DNA from: Salminus brasiliensis
Taxonomy: Eukaryota > Chordata > Actinopteri > Characiformes > Bryconidae
Direction of reading: 5' to 3'
Assembly: GCF_030463535.1 (NCBI RefSeq)
Contig: NC_132881.1
Location: forward strand, 38,919,973 to 38,983,972
DNA length: 64,000 bases
This document shows, piece by piece, positions 13,201 through 25,143 of the stretch. Under the pieces are notes generated by a model. That model was given only the letters and a program-made list of their open reading frames with translations. It was not told the DNA's origin and searched no databases. The number at the start of each line of letters is the position of its first letter. The first letter of the stretch is position 1. The position numbers and the translations under genes are program-made.

Positions 13201-16200
13201 TAGTTGTACTTGGCCCTGTCAAAGGAATGTCACATGACTTAGGAATTTTCACACGGTTCATGGAAGTAACCTAGATCAAAAACAAGCCATTACATTGGTA
13301 ATGTTATTCAGCTTCCCACCAAGCTGAACTGGATTTTCTTGTATCGTAACTATGTCAAGTAACTGTCGCTGCTGATGACCTTATTCTCTTCAGATCTTAC
13401 CAATTCCTGTCATTTCTTTCTTAATCAGCTGAAGCTCCATGTGTTGGATTTTGATTCGAACCAGCAGAAAGTAGATTTTACCAACAATTACATCTTTCAG
13501 GTGGTATCTGTGGGGAAAACAAGCATGCTAATATTAGATGAAAATCATAAAAGCAAGCAGAAAATGCTTCGTCAAAATCTAGTAACCTACAACCTAACTT
13601 AGCACCTACAACTAGTAACACATAATGACATCAGAGTCATGGGTATCAGAAGATAATTGCTCATATAAACACTAGCGGTATCAGACAGATCTTGATGTGT
13701 CTGTTATTTGCTCAAACTACAAACTACAGAAGTTAATGTGTTGACATCGACTTGGACAGATATGTGCATTGATATCATCACCCATCATATCAAGAAACAT
13801 CTTTCACAGATAGGGCAACTTACTTGGACTTGTTGTACTCAAACTCTATATGTAGGCAGTCTTCAATGCCCACTTCCATTTTGATGGAATTGTTGACATC
13901 AGGGTAGGTTGCAAGCTGATGGACAATGATGTCATACTCTTTTACCAAATCAGACAGCCTCCGCACTATTGTTACTTTGAGGAAATACCTGTCAAGCATT
14001 CAAAGAATCACATTAAAATGCACAGTTATGTAGATTTTCCCACCATTATCAAGATGCTAACAAAAGCCAATAAATCTGATTCTGATTGGTCTGCGTACAC
14101 CAACCGTACAAACATGAACAGACAAATGTCTGGTTGCTCTGTCATACCTAAGAACTCTGTTCCTGTCTATTTGCTTTGGTTTATTTGTCTTTTCAGTTTC
14201 CCTCCCTTTCTCTACCAATTTGGTACTGCCAATGAACCCACCTATTCCTAACTCCCCCTAGCACTAGCAATGCTTCAGACACTAGGAGTGGAAGGACTTA
14301 ACTCTTCCGATACACGCAAAGACAGCCACTGCCTCTTCTTAAACTGCCGCCAATGCAGCATTACCAGAGAGCCGACCTGCTCAGTGGAAAGCGTTGGGTC
14401 CCCCACTACACTGTACCAGTCAACACACGCCTGTGCCGGCCAACATGGCTTAAGAGTGAAGAGTGGAGACCGTGTAATCTACCCACCTGGAGAGAGCCAG
14501 GCCAATTGCGCTCTCTCCGACTCCAGCCCCTGATGGCAAAGCTGCATGGCTCGGGATTCAAACTTCCAACCTCCGGGCCATAGTGGCAGGACATCAGACC
14601 GCTGAGCCAGTCTGAGGCCTTGTCAGGTTTTGTTGTTGTTGTTTTGTTTTTTAAATTAGGTCATAAGGACAACATCAAATATTGGAAATGGCAGTGTCTG
14701 TCTGGTCAGCCTGCTCTGGCTCCGATTTTAACTTTCAGGACCACCATCAGACACTAGACTAATCAACTTGCTAAGACCATTATTACAACATCAATACATA
14801 TACTTCTTACAAAGTGTCAGGGCTAAAAATGAGACTAACCTCAGCCGCACATTAGCTCCAACATAAGACTCGTATGGCTTCTCCACTTGCATGAACTCAA
14901 AGTCATAGCTGCGATTCTGGGTCAGCTCTCCAGGAAGAGCAAGCTCCTTCACAAGGTTCACAAATTCATGCGTGTTGCTTTTATCACTGAAGAGTTCTGT
15001 AGGACGAAACATGGGGATACAGTCATGATTTACATGATGTTTTCGCATTTTGCCTGAATTAAAGTGAAGACTTCCTATTTTGATTTAAGGGTTCTAACAT
15101 CATCATTAATAAAGGGCTAGCAAAGCATTTGATGACGCCCATGGGTTCCAGATTTCAGCCATTCACTGATTTACTGAGTGCAAAGGATTTGCTTCTATGA
15201 ATTAATAATACGGTTTATATGTATAAATATGTTTATGTGTCCATTTGGTCTGTGACAGTAAAGTGTGTAAAATGCTAAACATAGTAAATGGTTAAATCAA
15301 TACTTCTGTTAAACCCCTTAAAGCCAAATGTCTACACTTAATAATCACATCTTCACTGCAATCCACTGCGTCACAGTCCAAACAATTTTGAACCTGACAG
15401 TATATTTTTTTCAAGGCTTAAAAAACATCTATGACGAAGGATACAGCACTGTCGGACCTCACATTCGGCAAGTCCACATTATGGAGAATATGACTAAGCA
15501 GAGAGTCACTGCAGTTATTTTGAAAAGGCTGCTGGTTGCTTGTTTTACATCGAATGGGTAGTGCTCAGACCATGTGACAACCACATGCTTTCCTAAGCCT
15601 TCTGCATTTCAAGGCTGAAGTGTGGAGCGCAATTCAATGGACAGACACATTCAGCACTAGAGCATTTACTGTTCCCTTTCCATTTTCATTCCTGGGTTCA
15701 CAGGCTGACCATTTGTGTGGAAATGACTCACCAATCTGTCCAACAAACTCTATTCGAATTCCCTGATGTTCAAGCCGCTTTCCGGTCTGTTTTACATTGA
15801 GATTTACCTTGTAGGATAGAAAAGATGAGAAGTCTGTTATAAACACTGGCTTTGTCCCACCATCATTTGAAATGTAGCCTGCAAGTGTGTTAGGTTGAAT
15901 ATTAGGCAAGGCAATAAGGATTAGAAACTCACCTTCCCAGACACCGACTCTCCATCATAGAATAAGTAATGTTTCTCCACTTTTCCATCTTCTGTTTTCA
16001 GCTCTGCTGTCTTTCTACTCTCTGCATCGTTCAGTATGACATCGATCTCACAGACAGGACCAAACAAACCGCCGAGGAAACTCTGAAACAGCCGAAACAG
16101 GCCTACATTACATATAACATCCACATATGTACAAGGCAGCCTTATTGAATAGAAGAGACCTACCAAAACACCACCAAAGTCAAATACTTTATATGTCCAA

Positions 16201-17860
16201 AAGTATCCAGACACCCCTTCTACTTCGTGAACTCCATGCTTTAAGATGCACCCATTACTGGGACACAGCTTTACACAGCTTATACCACCTAAATGAAAAA
16301 CCCTACCATAACAGGATGCTCTGGTGCAGCCACACATGCGCCCAAGACCCCCACGCCCGATACCAAGGGTAAGTTGGAGGGGTATGAAGCCCACCAGCAC
16401 TGTGTAGTTACAGCCTGTAGACTATAATTACAGTCTGTAGCCCATCGGTTTCTCTGCATACTGTGTTAGCCTCCTTTCACCCGGTTCTTCAATCATCAGG
16501 ACCCCACAGGACTGACCACCACAGCGCAGGTGGTATTGGGGTGATTCGGGTTCATTCTCAGCACTGCAGTGACACTCACATGGTGGTGGTACGAGTAGAT
16601 CAGACACAGCCGTGCTGCTGGAGTTTTTAACATTTACAGCCTTTGACATCTAATGAAGGACTAACGCAGACTGTGCAGCAGCTGATGGGCTTCTGTCTCT
16701 GGCATTACAACATCTACAAGGTGGTCCAGCCAGGTAGGAGGGTCTAATAGAGTGGACAGTGAGTGGACACAGTGATTAAGCACTCCAGCAGCACGGCTGT
16801 GTCTGATCTACTCGTACCACCACCATGTGAGTGTCACTGCAGTGCTGAGAATGAACCCGACCCACCCCAATACCACCTGCTCTGTGGTGGTCAGTCCTGT
16901 GGGGTCCTGATGATTGAAGAACCCCTCGTACCAGCACGCCACCCCCATGTCAGGGTCTCTGCAGTGCTGAGAATGACCCACCACCCAAATACCACCTGCC
17001 CGGTGGTGGTCAGTCCTGTGGGGTCCTGATGATTGAAGAACCCCTCGTACCAGCACACCACCCCCATGTCAGGGTCTCTGCAGTGCTGAGAATGACCCAC
17101 CACCCAAATACCACCTGCCCGGTGGTGGTCAGTCCTGTGGGGTCCTGAGGATTGAAGAACAGGGTGAAAGGAGGCTAAGGCGGTATGCTGAGAAACAGAT
17201 GCAGGGTTAGGGTAAGGAGGGGGTCTTAATGATTTGGTCGTTGGGTGTATAAACATCTGGGACTGGGGTGACGTTAGCTATCTCGCTAACGTAAAGCTAG
17301 GGTAAAGCTAGGCTAGGCTAAAATAAGCGACCGTAACCTTGGCACAGCTCTGAAGTTGTCACACTTTTAAAGACGATAGTCTTAAAGTTCGTGACTTTAT
17401 TAGCTTTATTAACGAGTGCTGCTGAAGGCGGTGATTCAGTAAGTTAGCAGCAATAGCAGCACATTCGCCACACTTAGCTACCAGTCTTTGGCGTCTCAGT
17501 GAACATTTCTAACGGGGTGTAGCTACAGCTAGCCTAACGTTACCCCACAGAGACCAGCCCCTGTGCCCCTGTCTGATCTATAAAGGACAGTCCGACTCCT
17601 CGTATTTATCTAAAGGATGTCTAGCAGCTAGATTCATGACCGAGTCAGGGTAACTAGCTGCCGTGAGCACCGGGATCCACACCCATTCAAATCGGTCCCC
17701 TCTCCCTGCCCGGCCTTGTTTTGGCCACTTTCTCCTCCTCGATCAGCGGGACGCAGAGCGACTCCTCTCTACTGCTGGATCGCTCGGCTCACTCGCTTCG
17801 AGGAAGGTCTTAGGTGTTAGCCATGAACGCAGTGTGTCTTCTGCCCTAAAAACGCACCAT
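10223..17860 (-). CDS. vps26a: Vacuolar protein sorting 26A, retromer subunit (9 exons)
   Basis: The arrestin-fold subunit of retromer (with VPS35 and VPS29), which returns cargo from endosomes to the trans-Golgi or plasma membrane. Coding exons on the minus strand: 17858-17860 (ATG only), 15933-16082, 15732-15807, 14840-14996, 13824-13988, 13401-13507, 13147-13215, 11590-11732 and 10223-10336. All splice sites are GT-AG with consistent phases. They sum to 984 bases, or 327 residues, the human length. Exon 2 begins SFLGGLFGPVCEIDVILNDA; exon 4 carries ELFSDKSNTHEF and YDFEFMQVEKPYESY; exon 8 ends RYFLNLVLVDEEDRRYFKQQ; exon 9 ends SAEQPEM. In exon 7 an upstream AG (near 13270) would add residues, but the acceptor at 13216/13217 restores the conserved MTGIGPSTTTETE join. 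Exon 1 codes only the initiator Met (GAAATG|GTGCGT). Only one base differs from the best donor consensus there, so exon 1 is the least certain part. Intron 1 holds a fold-back element and introns 4 and 8 hold a SINE and a Tc1 relic. Confidence 0.95.
11215..11500 (+). mobile_element. Tc1/mariner relic in vps26a intron 8
   Basis: The plus-strand translation contains TFQQDNDPKAKQH, the second catalytic block of a Tc1-type transposase, followed by many stops and recognisable but decayed text up to about 11480. No terminal repeats were seen. It is an old, inactive fragment. Confidence 0.6.
12005..12290 (+). repeat. Dispersed repeat family E in vps26a intron 7/8 region
   Basis: The block contains GCAGCATTATG, a CCTACAGCCAGGAAGTG-like motif, TTTGAGCCACC and AAAGGACATGCTTT, all shared in the same order with 39144-39260 and partly with 39318-39430. 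It is therefore a family-level repeat rather than exon sequence. It lies in intron 8 by the exon map (between 11733 and 13146 is intron 7; the block sits there). Confidence 0.5.
14245..14625 (-). mobile_element. tRNA-derived SINE-like element (SINE family B)
   Basis: Read on the minus strand, the element begins GACTGGCTCAGCGGTCTGAT and has a B-box-like GTTTGAATCCCG within its first 60 bases, then a shared core (CAATTGGCCTGGCTCTCTCC). The same core occurs at 29688-29965, 55245-55395 and 57485-57720. It lies in vps26a intron 4. The start resembles a Pol III tRNA-type promoter; the parent tRNA was not determined. Confidence 0.6.
16186..16410 (+). mobile_element. MITE family 1-related fragment in vps26a intron 1
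   Basis: It begins near TATGTCCAAAAGTATCCAGA and contains the family landmarks GACACCCCTT, a CTCTGGTGCAGCCACAC block, GATACCAAG and GGGGTATGAAGCCC. The right half is replaced by the fold-back element next to it. Confidence 0.5.
16420..17200. mobile_element. Long fold-back (inverted repeat) element in vps26a intron 1
   Basis: The left arm (about 16440-16625) and right arm (about 16783-17190) are reverse complements: for example CTCAGCACTGCAGTGACACT on the left pairs with AGTGTCACTGCAGTGCTGAG on the right. About 155 bases separate the arms. The right arm is longer because a roughly 120-base block (GTGGTCAGTCCTGTGGGGTC to CTCTGCAGTGCTGAGAATGA) is repeated in tandem there. A related palindrome is at 36415-36790. 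Open frames in the arms (16763-17029, 16808-17256) are mirror images of each other and not genes. It is a non-autonomous fold-back transposon type of structure; the superfamily is not assigned. Confidence 0.75.
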
Positions 17861-18030
17861 TTCAGCAGCTTTTCAGCTTCAGGTCGTTCAGTCCCAACGA
17901 GAGCTCCGTACTTGGACCCACGGCAGCAGAGGCAGCAGCAGCAGCACTCCCTCACTCTCCCCCCCTCTCTCTCTCTCTCGAAAACATTAGGAATGACTGC
18001 GGACAGATTTCAAAACAAAAGTCACGAGAG
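17861..18030 (-). promoter_or_regulatory. vps26a: vps26a 5' UTR and probable core promoter
   Basis: The region upstream of the exon-1 ATG contains a (CTG)n-like run on the minus strand (near 17925-17945) and a CT tract (17965-17980), and then abruptly meets the AT-rich minisatellite. CpG density is higher here than in the flanks. No TATA box is evident at a fixed distance. The transcription start is not determined. Confidence 0.4.
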
Positions 18031-18034
18031 AAAA

Positions 18035-18126
18035 GTATGAGGTTGCTATAAAGCCTTATCAGTTTAAATAAAAGTTTATTTTTTAACTAATATACTGTAT
18101 TATTTTTGACTATACTATATGTAGTA

Positions 18127-18169
<43 letters not shown>

Positions 18170-18802
18170 TCTATTATTGTTATATTATTATGTCACTAAT
18201 ATACTTGATTATTTTTACTATATTATGTATACCATATTATTTTGTATAGTATTGTATATTATTATGTCACTAATATACTTGATTATTTTTACTATATTAT
18301 GTATACCATATTATTTTGTATAGTATTGTATATTATTATGTCACTAATATACTTGATTATTTTTACTATATTATGTATACCATATTATTTTTGTATAGTA
18401 TTGTATATTATTATGTCACTAATATACTTGATTATTTTTACTATATTATGTATACCATATTATTTTGTATAGTATTGTATATTATTATGTCACTAATATA
18501 CTTGATTATTTTTACTATATTATGTATACCATATTATTTTGTATAGTATTGTATATTATTATGTCACCAATATACTTGATTATTTTTACTATATTATGTA
18601 TACCATATTATTTTTGTATAGTATTGTATACACTACTACACACTCTGTACAGGGTTGGCATTAGGAAATACTAGCTACTGTTTAGCTGATGTGGTTTTAA
18701 AAAATTAAAAAGTATGAGATTGCTATAAAGCCTTATCAATTTAAATAAAAGTTTATTTGTAACTAATATACTGTATTATATTTTACTATACTACATGTAG
18801 TA

Positions 18803-18848
<46 letters not shown>

Positions 18849-19482
18849 TCTATTATTTTTATATTATTATGTCACTAATATACTTGATTATTTTTACTAT
18901 ATTATGTATACCATATTATTTTTGTATAGTATTGTATATTATTATGTCACTAATATACTTTATTATTTTTTACTATATTATGTATACCATATTATTTTGT
19001 ATAGTATTGTATATTATTATGTCACTAATATACTTGATTATTTTTACTATATTATGTATACCATATTATTTTGTATAGTATTGTATATTATTATGTCACT
19101 AATATACTTGATTATTTTTACTATATTATGTATACCATATTATTTTGTATAGTATTGTATATTATTATGTCACTAATATACTTGATTATTTTTACTATAT
19201 TATGTATACCATATTATTTTGTATAGTATTGTATATTATTATGTCACCAATATACTTGATTATTTTTACTATATTATGTATACCATATTATTTTTGTATA
19301 GTATTGTATACACTACTACACACTCTGTACAGGGTTGGCATTAGGAAATACTAGCTACTGTTTAGCTGATGTGGTTTTAAAAAATTAAAAAGTATGAGAT
19401 TGCTATAAAGCCTTATCAATTTAAATAAAAGTTTATTTGTAACTAATATACTGTATTATATTTTACTATACTACATGTAGTA

Positions 19483-19528
<46 letters not shown>

Positions 19529-20906
19529 TCTATTATTTTTATATTATTATGTCACTAATATACTTGATTATTTTTACTATATTATGTATACCATATTATT
19601 TTTGTATAGTATTGTATATTATTATGTCACTAATATACTTTATTATTTTTTACTATATTATGTATACCATATTATTTTGTATAGTATTGTATATTATTAT
19701 GTCACTAATATACTTTATTATTTTTTACTATATTATGTATACCATATTATTTTGTATAGTATTGTATATTATTATGTCACTAATATACTTTATTATTTTT
19801 TACTATATTATGTATACCATATTATTTTGTATAGTATTGTATATTATTATGTCACTAATATACTTTATTATATTTACTATATTATGTATACCATATTATT
19901 TTGTATAGTATTGTATATTAATATGTCACTAATATACTTTATTATTTTTTACTATATTATGTATACCATATTATTTTGTATAGTATTGTATATTATTATG
20001 TCACTAATATACTTTATTATATTTACTATATTATGTATACCATATTATTTTGTATAGTATTGTATATTATTATGTCACTAATATACTTTATTATATTTAC
20101 TATATTATGTATACCATATTATTTTGTATAGTATTGTATATTATTATGTCACTAATATACTTTATTATTTGTACTATATTGTGTATACCATATTATTTTG
20201 TATAGTATTGTATATTAATATGTCACTAATATACTTTAATATTTTTACTATATTATGTATACCATATTATTTTGTATAGTATTGTATATTATTATGTCAC
20301 TAATATACTTTATTATTTTTACTATATTATGTATACCATATTATTTTGTATAGTATTGTATATTATTATGTCACTAATATACTTTATTATATTTACTATA
20401 TTATGTATACCATATTATTTTGTATAGTATTGTATATTATTATGTCACTAATATACTTTATTATTTTTTACTATATTATGTATACCATATTATTTTGTAT
20501 AGTATTGTATATTATTATGTCACTAATATACTTTATTATTTTTTACTATATTGTGTATACCATATTATTTTGTATAGTATTGTATATTAATATGTCACTA
20601 ATATACTTTATTATTTTTACTATATTATGTATACCATATTATTTTGTATAGTATTGTATATTATTATGTCACTAATATACTTGATTATTTTTACTATATT
20701 ATGTATACCATATTATTTTTGTATAGTATTGTATACACTACTACACACTCTGTACAGGGTTGGCATTAGGAAATACTAGCTACTGTTTTGCTGATGTGCT
20801 TTTAAAAAGTTCATGAGAGTACGAGATTGCTATAAAGCCTGATTTTTTAAAAACAAAAGTATGTAGTTTGTAACTAATATAATGTATTATTTTTACTATA
20901 CTATAT

Positions 20907-20941
<35 letters not shown>

Positions 20942-21233
20942 ATTATTATTATTAGTAGTAGTAGTAGTATTATATTATGTCACTAATATACTTTTATACA
21001 CTAATATACTATTTTTTGTACTATATTATGTATACCATATTATTTTTGTATAGTATTGTATACACTACTACACACTCTGTACAGGGTTGGCATTAGGAAA
21101 TACTAGCTACTGTTTAGCTGATGTGCTTTTAAAAAATGAAAAGTATGAGATTGCTATAAAGCCTTATCAATTTAAATAAAAGTTTATTTGTAACTAATAT
21201 ACTGTATTATATTTTACTATACTACATGTAGTA

Positions 21234-21273
<40 letters not shown>

Positions 21274-21680
21274 TATATTATTGTTATATTATTATGTCAC
21301 CAATATACTTGATTATTTTTACTATATTATGTATACCATATTATTTTTGTATAGTATTGTATACACTACTACACACTCTGTACAGGGTTGGCATTAGGAA
21401 ATACTAGCTACTGTTTAGCTGATGTGGTTTTAAAAAATTAAAAAGTATGAGGTTGCTATAAAGCCTTATCAATTTAAATAAAAGTTTATTTGTAACTAAT
21501 ATACTGTATTATTTTTTACTACACTACATGTAGTATATTATTATTGTTTCTATTATTTTTGTATTATTATGTCACTAATATACTTTATTATTTTTACTAT
21601 ATTATATATACCATATTATTTTGTATAGTATTGTATATTATTATGACACTACTACACTTTATTTTTTTACTACACTATAT
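18035..21680. repeat. AT-rich minisatellite with 74-bp monomers and higher-order units
   Basis: The monomer is 74-75 bp and contains TATGTCACTAATATACTTGA, then TACTATATTATGTATACCAT and TTTTGTATAGTATTGTATAT. Tens of copies are present. Arrays of monomers are punctuated by a non-AT-rich signature (CTCTGTACAGGGTTGGCATT, then a block with TATGAGATTGCTATAAAGCC and an ATT trinucleotide run). The TTAGG of that signature occurs at 18661, 19341, 20766, 21093 and 21394, so the higher-order unit lengths are 680, 1425, 327 and 301 bp. The first two signature blocks are nearly identical. All open frames here (for example 18242-20651) are artefacts of the repeat. Its edge lies about 170 bp from the vps26a start codon. 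Confidence 0.95.
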
Positions 21681-23142
21681 ATACTATAATATTATGATGT
21701 AATATTATTTTATATTATTATGACACAACTACACTTTATTAATTTTTACCATACAATATATATTATTTTTTATATTCTTATTTTATAGTATTATGTTACT
21801 AAAATACTTTCTTACCATTTGCTATACTATATATATTATATTATTTTATATATATTTTATTTGATATCATTATGCATTATACTTTATTCTTTTTTACTAT
21901 ACTATATATTTCTTTCATATTATTTGTTTATATTTTAATGTCCCTTCTATAGGTTATTATTTTTTTTTTTTTGACTATACTAAATTTACTATACATAATA
22001 TAAAGAAACACTACCCATACAGTTGGCAATAGAAATTATTATTGGCATCATCATTATCCCTCAAGAAACACTGAGTGCAAGGCAGGAGTACCCCCTGGAC
22101 AGGGCCCCAGTCCATCACAGGGTAGTACACACATTCAATATTAGATGGCTACGTATATTATATATTTATTAATATTAAGAGGCTGCAGTGTTCAATGCTC
22201 AGGTTGAATGCTGCAGTAAAAGTGTATAAACGCAAACAGCCCAGGCAGTTTCAAAATGATTCAAAGAAATCACTGGAAGTGACGGCTCTTAGATTCTATG
22301 AATGGTAGGCAACTTAATCTGATGGGAAAAAACACAACAGAATACATTGGAAAATGTGGGCCCCTTTCTGTAGCCCCTTTTTACCAGTGACTGAATTGTA
22401 AAATGGGGCCCACGTTTTATGAGGCAAGGTGAGCAGAAAGCAAAATCGAGGGCTTGGTTATAAACTGCAGCTGTACTTAGAAGCTTAGGACAAAAAGTAT
22501 TTTCAGGTGACTCTTATACTGAAATGTCTTATACTGTGGGCTGTCAACTACATCTAACACTGAATACAAATTTCTGAATTTCTGAACCTTTTTATTGCTT
22601 TTGGTGACCTCTAGTATACCTAAGGCAGATGGGTGCAGAAATCTCATGCATGGGATTCAAATATCACTAATAGGCATCTTAGGTAACATCTTTCATGTAT
22701 AAAAGGATGATGGTTACAAATTGAGTGTTCTTTTGTGTTTACCCCTAAAATCAAGCCCAGCTTTCTGCCAATAATTTACTAATAATGGTCTTCTAACTTA
22801 TTGTAAATAGCTCACTATCATCAGTTGATTACAGCTATCACTGTATTCAGTTGACTATAGGTAATTACCAATTGACTATCACTAAACTAAGCTGTGACTG
22901 ACTATTTGAGTAGTAACTGTGTGCTCTTATTATGCATTTGTGAAATATTTGTACTGTCATTATGCTGCTGCTTTCACCGTCCTGTGGAAAAGCTGTGCCG
23001 GGTGACTTCACTGCTACGATCCGGATCTGTTACCTGGTACAAATGTCTCATATCCTCCTTTCAGTAGAGTAACCCACAGGATGTTGCGCTAACATTACCT
23101 CAGAGCAGTCAGGCAGAGAAGGGGAAATTCTAGTCATATTTA
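21681..23142. other. Spacer between minisatellite and srgn, no gene seen
   Basis: The first part is decayed AT-rich repeat. At 22060-22140 is a dispersed fish repeat fragment (GGGCCCCAGTCCATCACAGG), of the same kind as 49325-49395 and 39945-40060. No coding exon was recognised. Confidence 0.45.
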
Positions 23143-23478
23143 AAGGAACATTATGTAGTATTCTTACCTTAAAACAGCAGCTTCAAAATCCGGTTGACGC
23201 TCCACTGACTAGTGTTAGAAAGAATAGAAACTTTATTGTTTCTATTAACAAGTTAAGAAAGTTTTTTTCTGTACATTTTGGTGCCACAAATATTTGTAGC
23301 TCTGATTGGCTGTATAACCAATAGTATACTAATATAACCAATAGTGACTGTTCTACCTGAACCTAATTACAATAAAGACAGAGCCACAAGGGGGCCATGT
23401 TAAGATATAACCAGCACTAAAGAGTCAAATATAAAGCCTTTTTTTAAATGTCCATAACACATAACTTTTCCTTAAAAG
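23143..23478. mobile_element. MITE-like element with inverted ends
   Basis: The left end TTTAAAGGAACATTATGTAG and the right end (CATAACACATAACTTTTCCT, then TAAAAGGAC) are inverted and related (AGGAACATTATGT versus ACATAACTTTTCCT). The interior has no coding capacity. It is about 335 bp. Confidence 0.5.
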
Positions 23479-25143
23479 GACAGTATACATGGTAGTTGTG
23501 CTGCATGTGCAGACAATACTGGTTTCCTATTGCACAAAATCACCTAAACACAGATTTTAGATACAAGCAATCCTCAAGAGACAGTACAGATTCCCACAGT
23601 TTAGTCAGTCCGTTTGCCTCAACTGATAAAGACAAGTCCTTCGGTTTTAGATAAAAGTGGATAGTTTTTATTTCTATTCTGTAAATTTAGAAACTATTAC
23701 AGAAACCCAAGGCACAGACATTCTGTGGTTTTTATTAAACAAAAAACCTGTGGGCAAAACTCCCCATTTTGTCATCAAACCACACCGAACACATTTCCTC
23801 TCTCATTTCAACTTGCTGAACGCTAAAACTGCACCGTTTTTGTCGAGAAACAGGTCATGAGAAATACATGTCAGAGGAAACTTGCTAAAGATACTCAGCA
23901 AGAAAGTGTGATAACACCCCTCTGGTGAAAACAGGAAGTCTCAGAGCAGCCAGTTTGTGTTCATGTCATTGACGCTGAATGATATGTTGTCTTAAGACGC
24001 CATGCTTGTTCTTTTCCAGGAGCACAGGAGAGGTCATATGACAAATGAAACATCAGCTGCTAAGAACAGGTCATTGATGACGAGACACAGTGGGAAATTA
24101 TACCTTAATATGATTGTCCTGTCATCTCACAATGTGAGCCACTCCTCGTTCCGCAGAAGTGTTTAGTAACATCACAGTTATGTCTGAAAAAGGTGCTTAT
24201 TATAATTATTTGCAATGAAGTCACAGTAAACCACAAAGGAAGGGCCAGATGTTAAGGAAAACGTTTAATAGGGAAATAAGATGCAACTGAAAAGGCTACT
24301 CAAAATAAATGTTACAGATTTTTCCGTTTTGGTCATTTCCACAGTCCAGCATTTAGGCTACAGATGTCAAGGAAATTATAATGGATTATATTAATATCTT
24401 CAAATAATCAGAAAAGGCTAAGTGTACAAGATCACTTAGTCCTAAAACATCCACCACATTTTATAAAAATACAAAACTGGAAAAAAAAACCCTGTAAAAC
24501 ATTTTTCCATATTTCCAATAGTTACTAATTCCCATTTTCCCAGCGTCTCTATTACAACCATAAATTTTTACACCCTGAAAAACTCACAGGAGGTACAGGA
24601 GGACCCTCTGTCCTACACATTCAGTGATTTTCGGCACACCACTATCAATTTAGGACATGGTTGTTACATTGGAATAACTGTATCAGGTATATTGGGGGGA
24701 GGATAAACAGTAAATGTGCAGGGCAGAGGGTCCTACAGTCCCAGGGTTGGGAACCACTGCTCAAAATGATCATTTAAATATTAAACATTTCAATTCTCAA
24801 AGAATTGAAAGAATGTCTTCTTTAGTTAAAGTATATCTTCTTTAAAACTTTACATTAAATTACATATACACTTTTTTCAATCATTTCTTTATGGGTATTG
24901 AATAATTTGCTCAATTAATGTTGTGCAATGTTTTCATTCACATCGCACTGCTCAATATGTAGTATACACCACACAGTAGTCTGTTTCCAAATCAATGCAC
25001 ATTCAGATCACTGACGGACAAACAGAAACAGAAAATAAAATAAAGCAGTAGACAGACATTTAGGCCTCTGATCCTGAGGGTCCTTACAAAAAGAGCCCCC
25101 AACACCCAAATGGCATCAAAAACACATGGCACATTGCAGCCCT
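23479..25143 (-). other. srgn: Downstream flank, possibly 3' UTR, of srgn
   Basis: No gene is seen. Canonical poly(A) hexamers in minus orientation occur at 23731-23736 and 23667-23672, about 1.4 kb after the srgn stop; nearer to the stop I saw only variants, so the real 3' end is unresolved. The plus-strand open frame at 23657-23860 has no recognisable motif. Confidence 0.35.

Noticed and set aside
13147-13275. Alternative upstream acceptor for vps26a exon 7 (near 13270), which would insert about 20 residues
   Set aside because: The acceptor ending at 13216 restores the conserved MTGIGPSTTTETE join and the exact family length; the upstream choice breaks both.
16763-17256. Open frames of 82-121 codons in both directions
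   Set aside because: They are mirror images inside the fold-back element, not genes.
18242-20651. Many open frames of 69-157 codons rich in Tyr, Ile and Leu
   Set aside because: They are the 74-bp minisatellite read through in different frames; the same peptide recurs because the DNA repeats.
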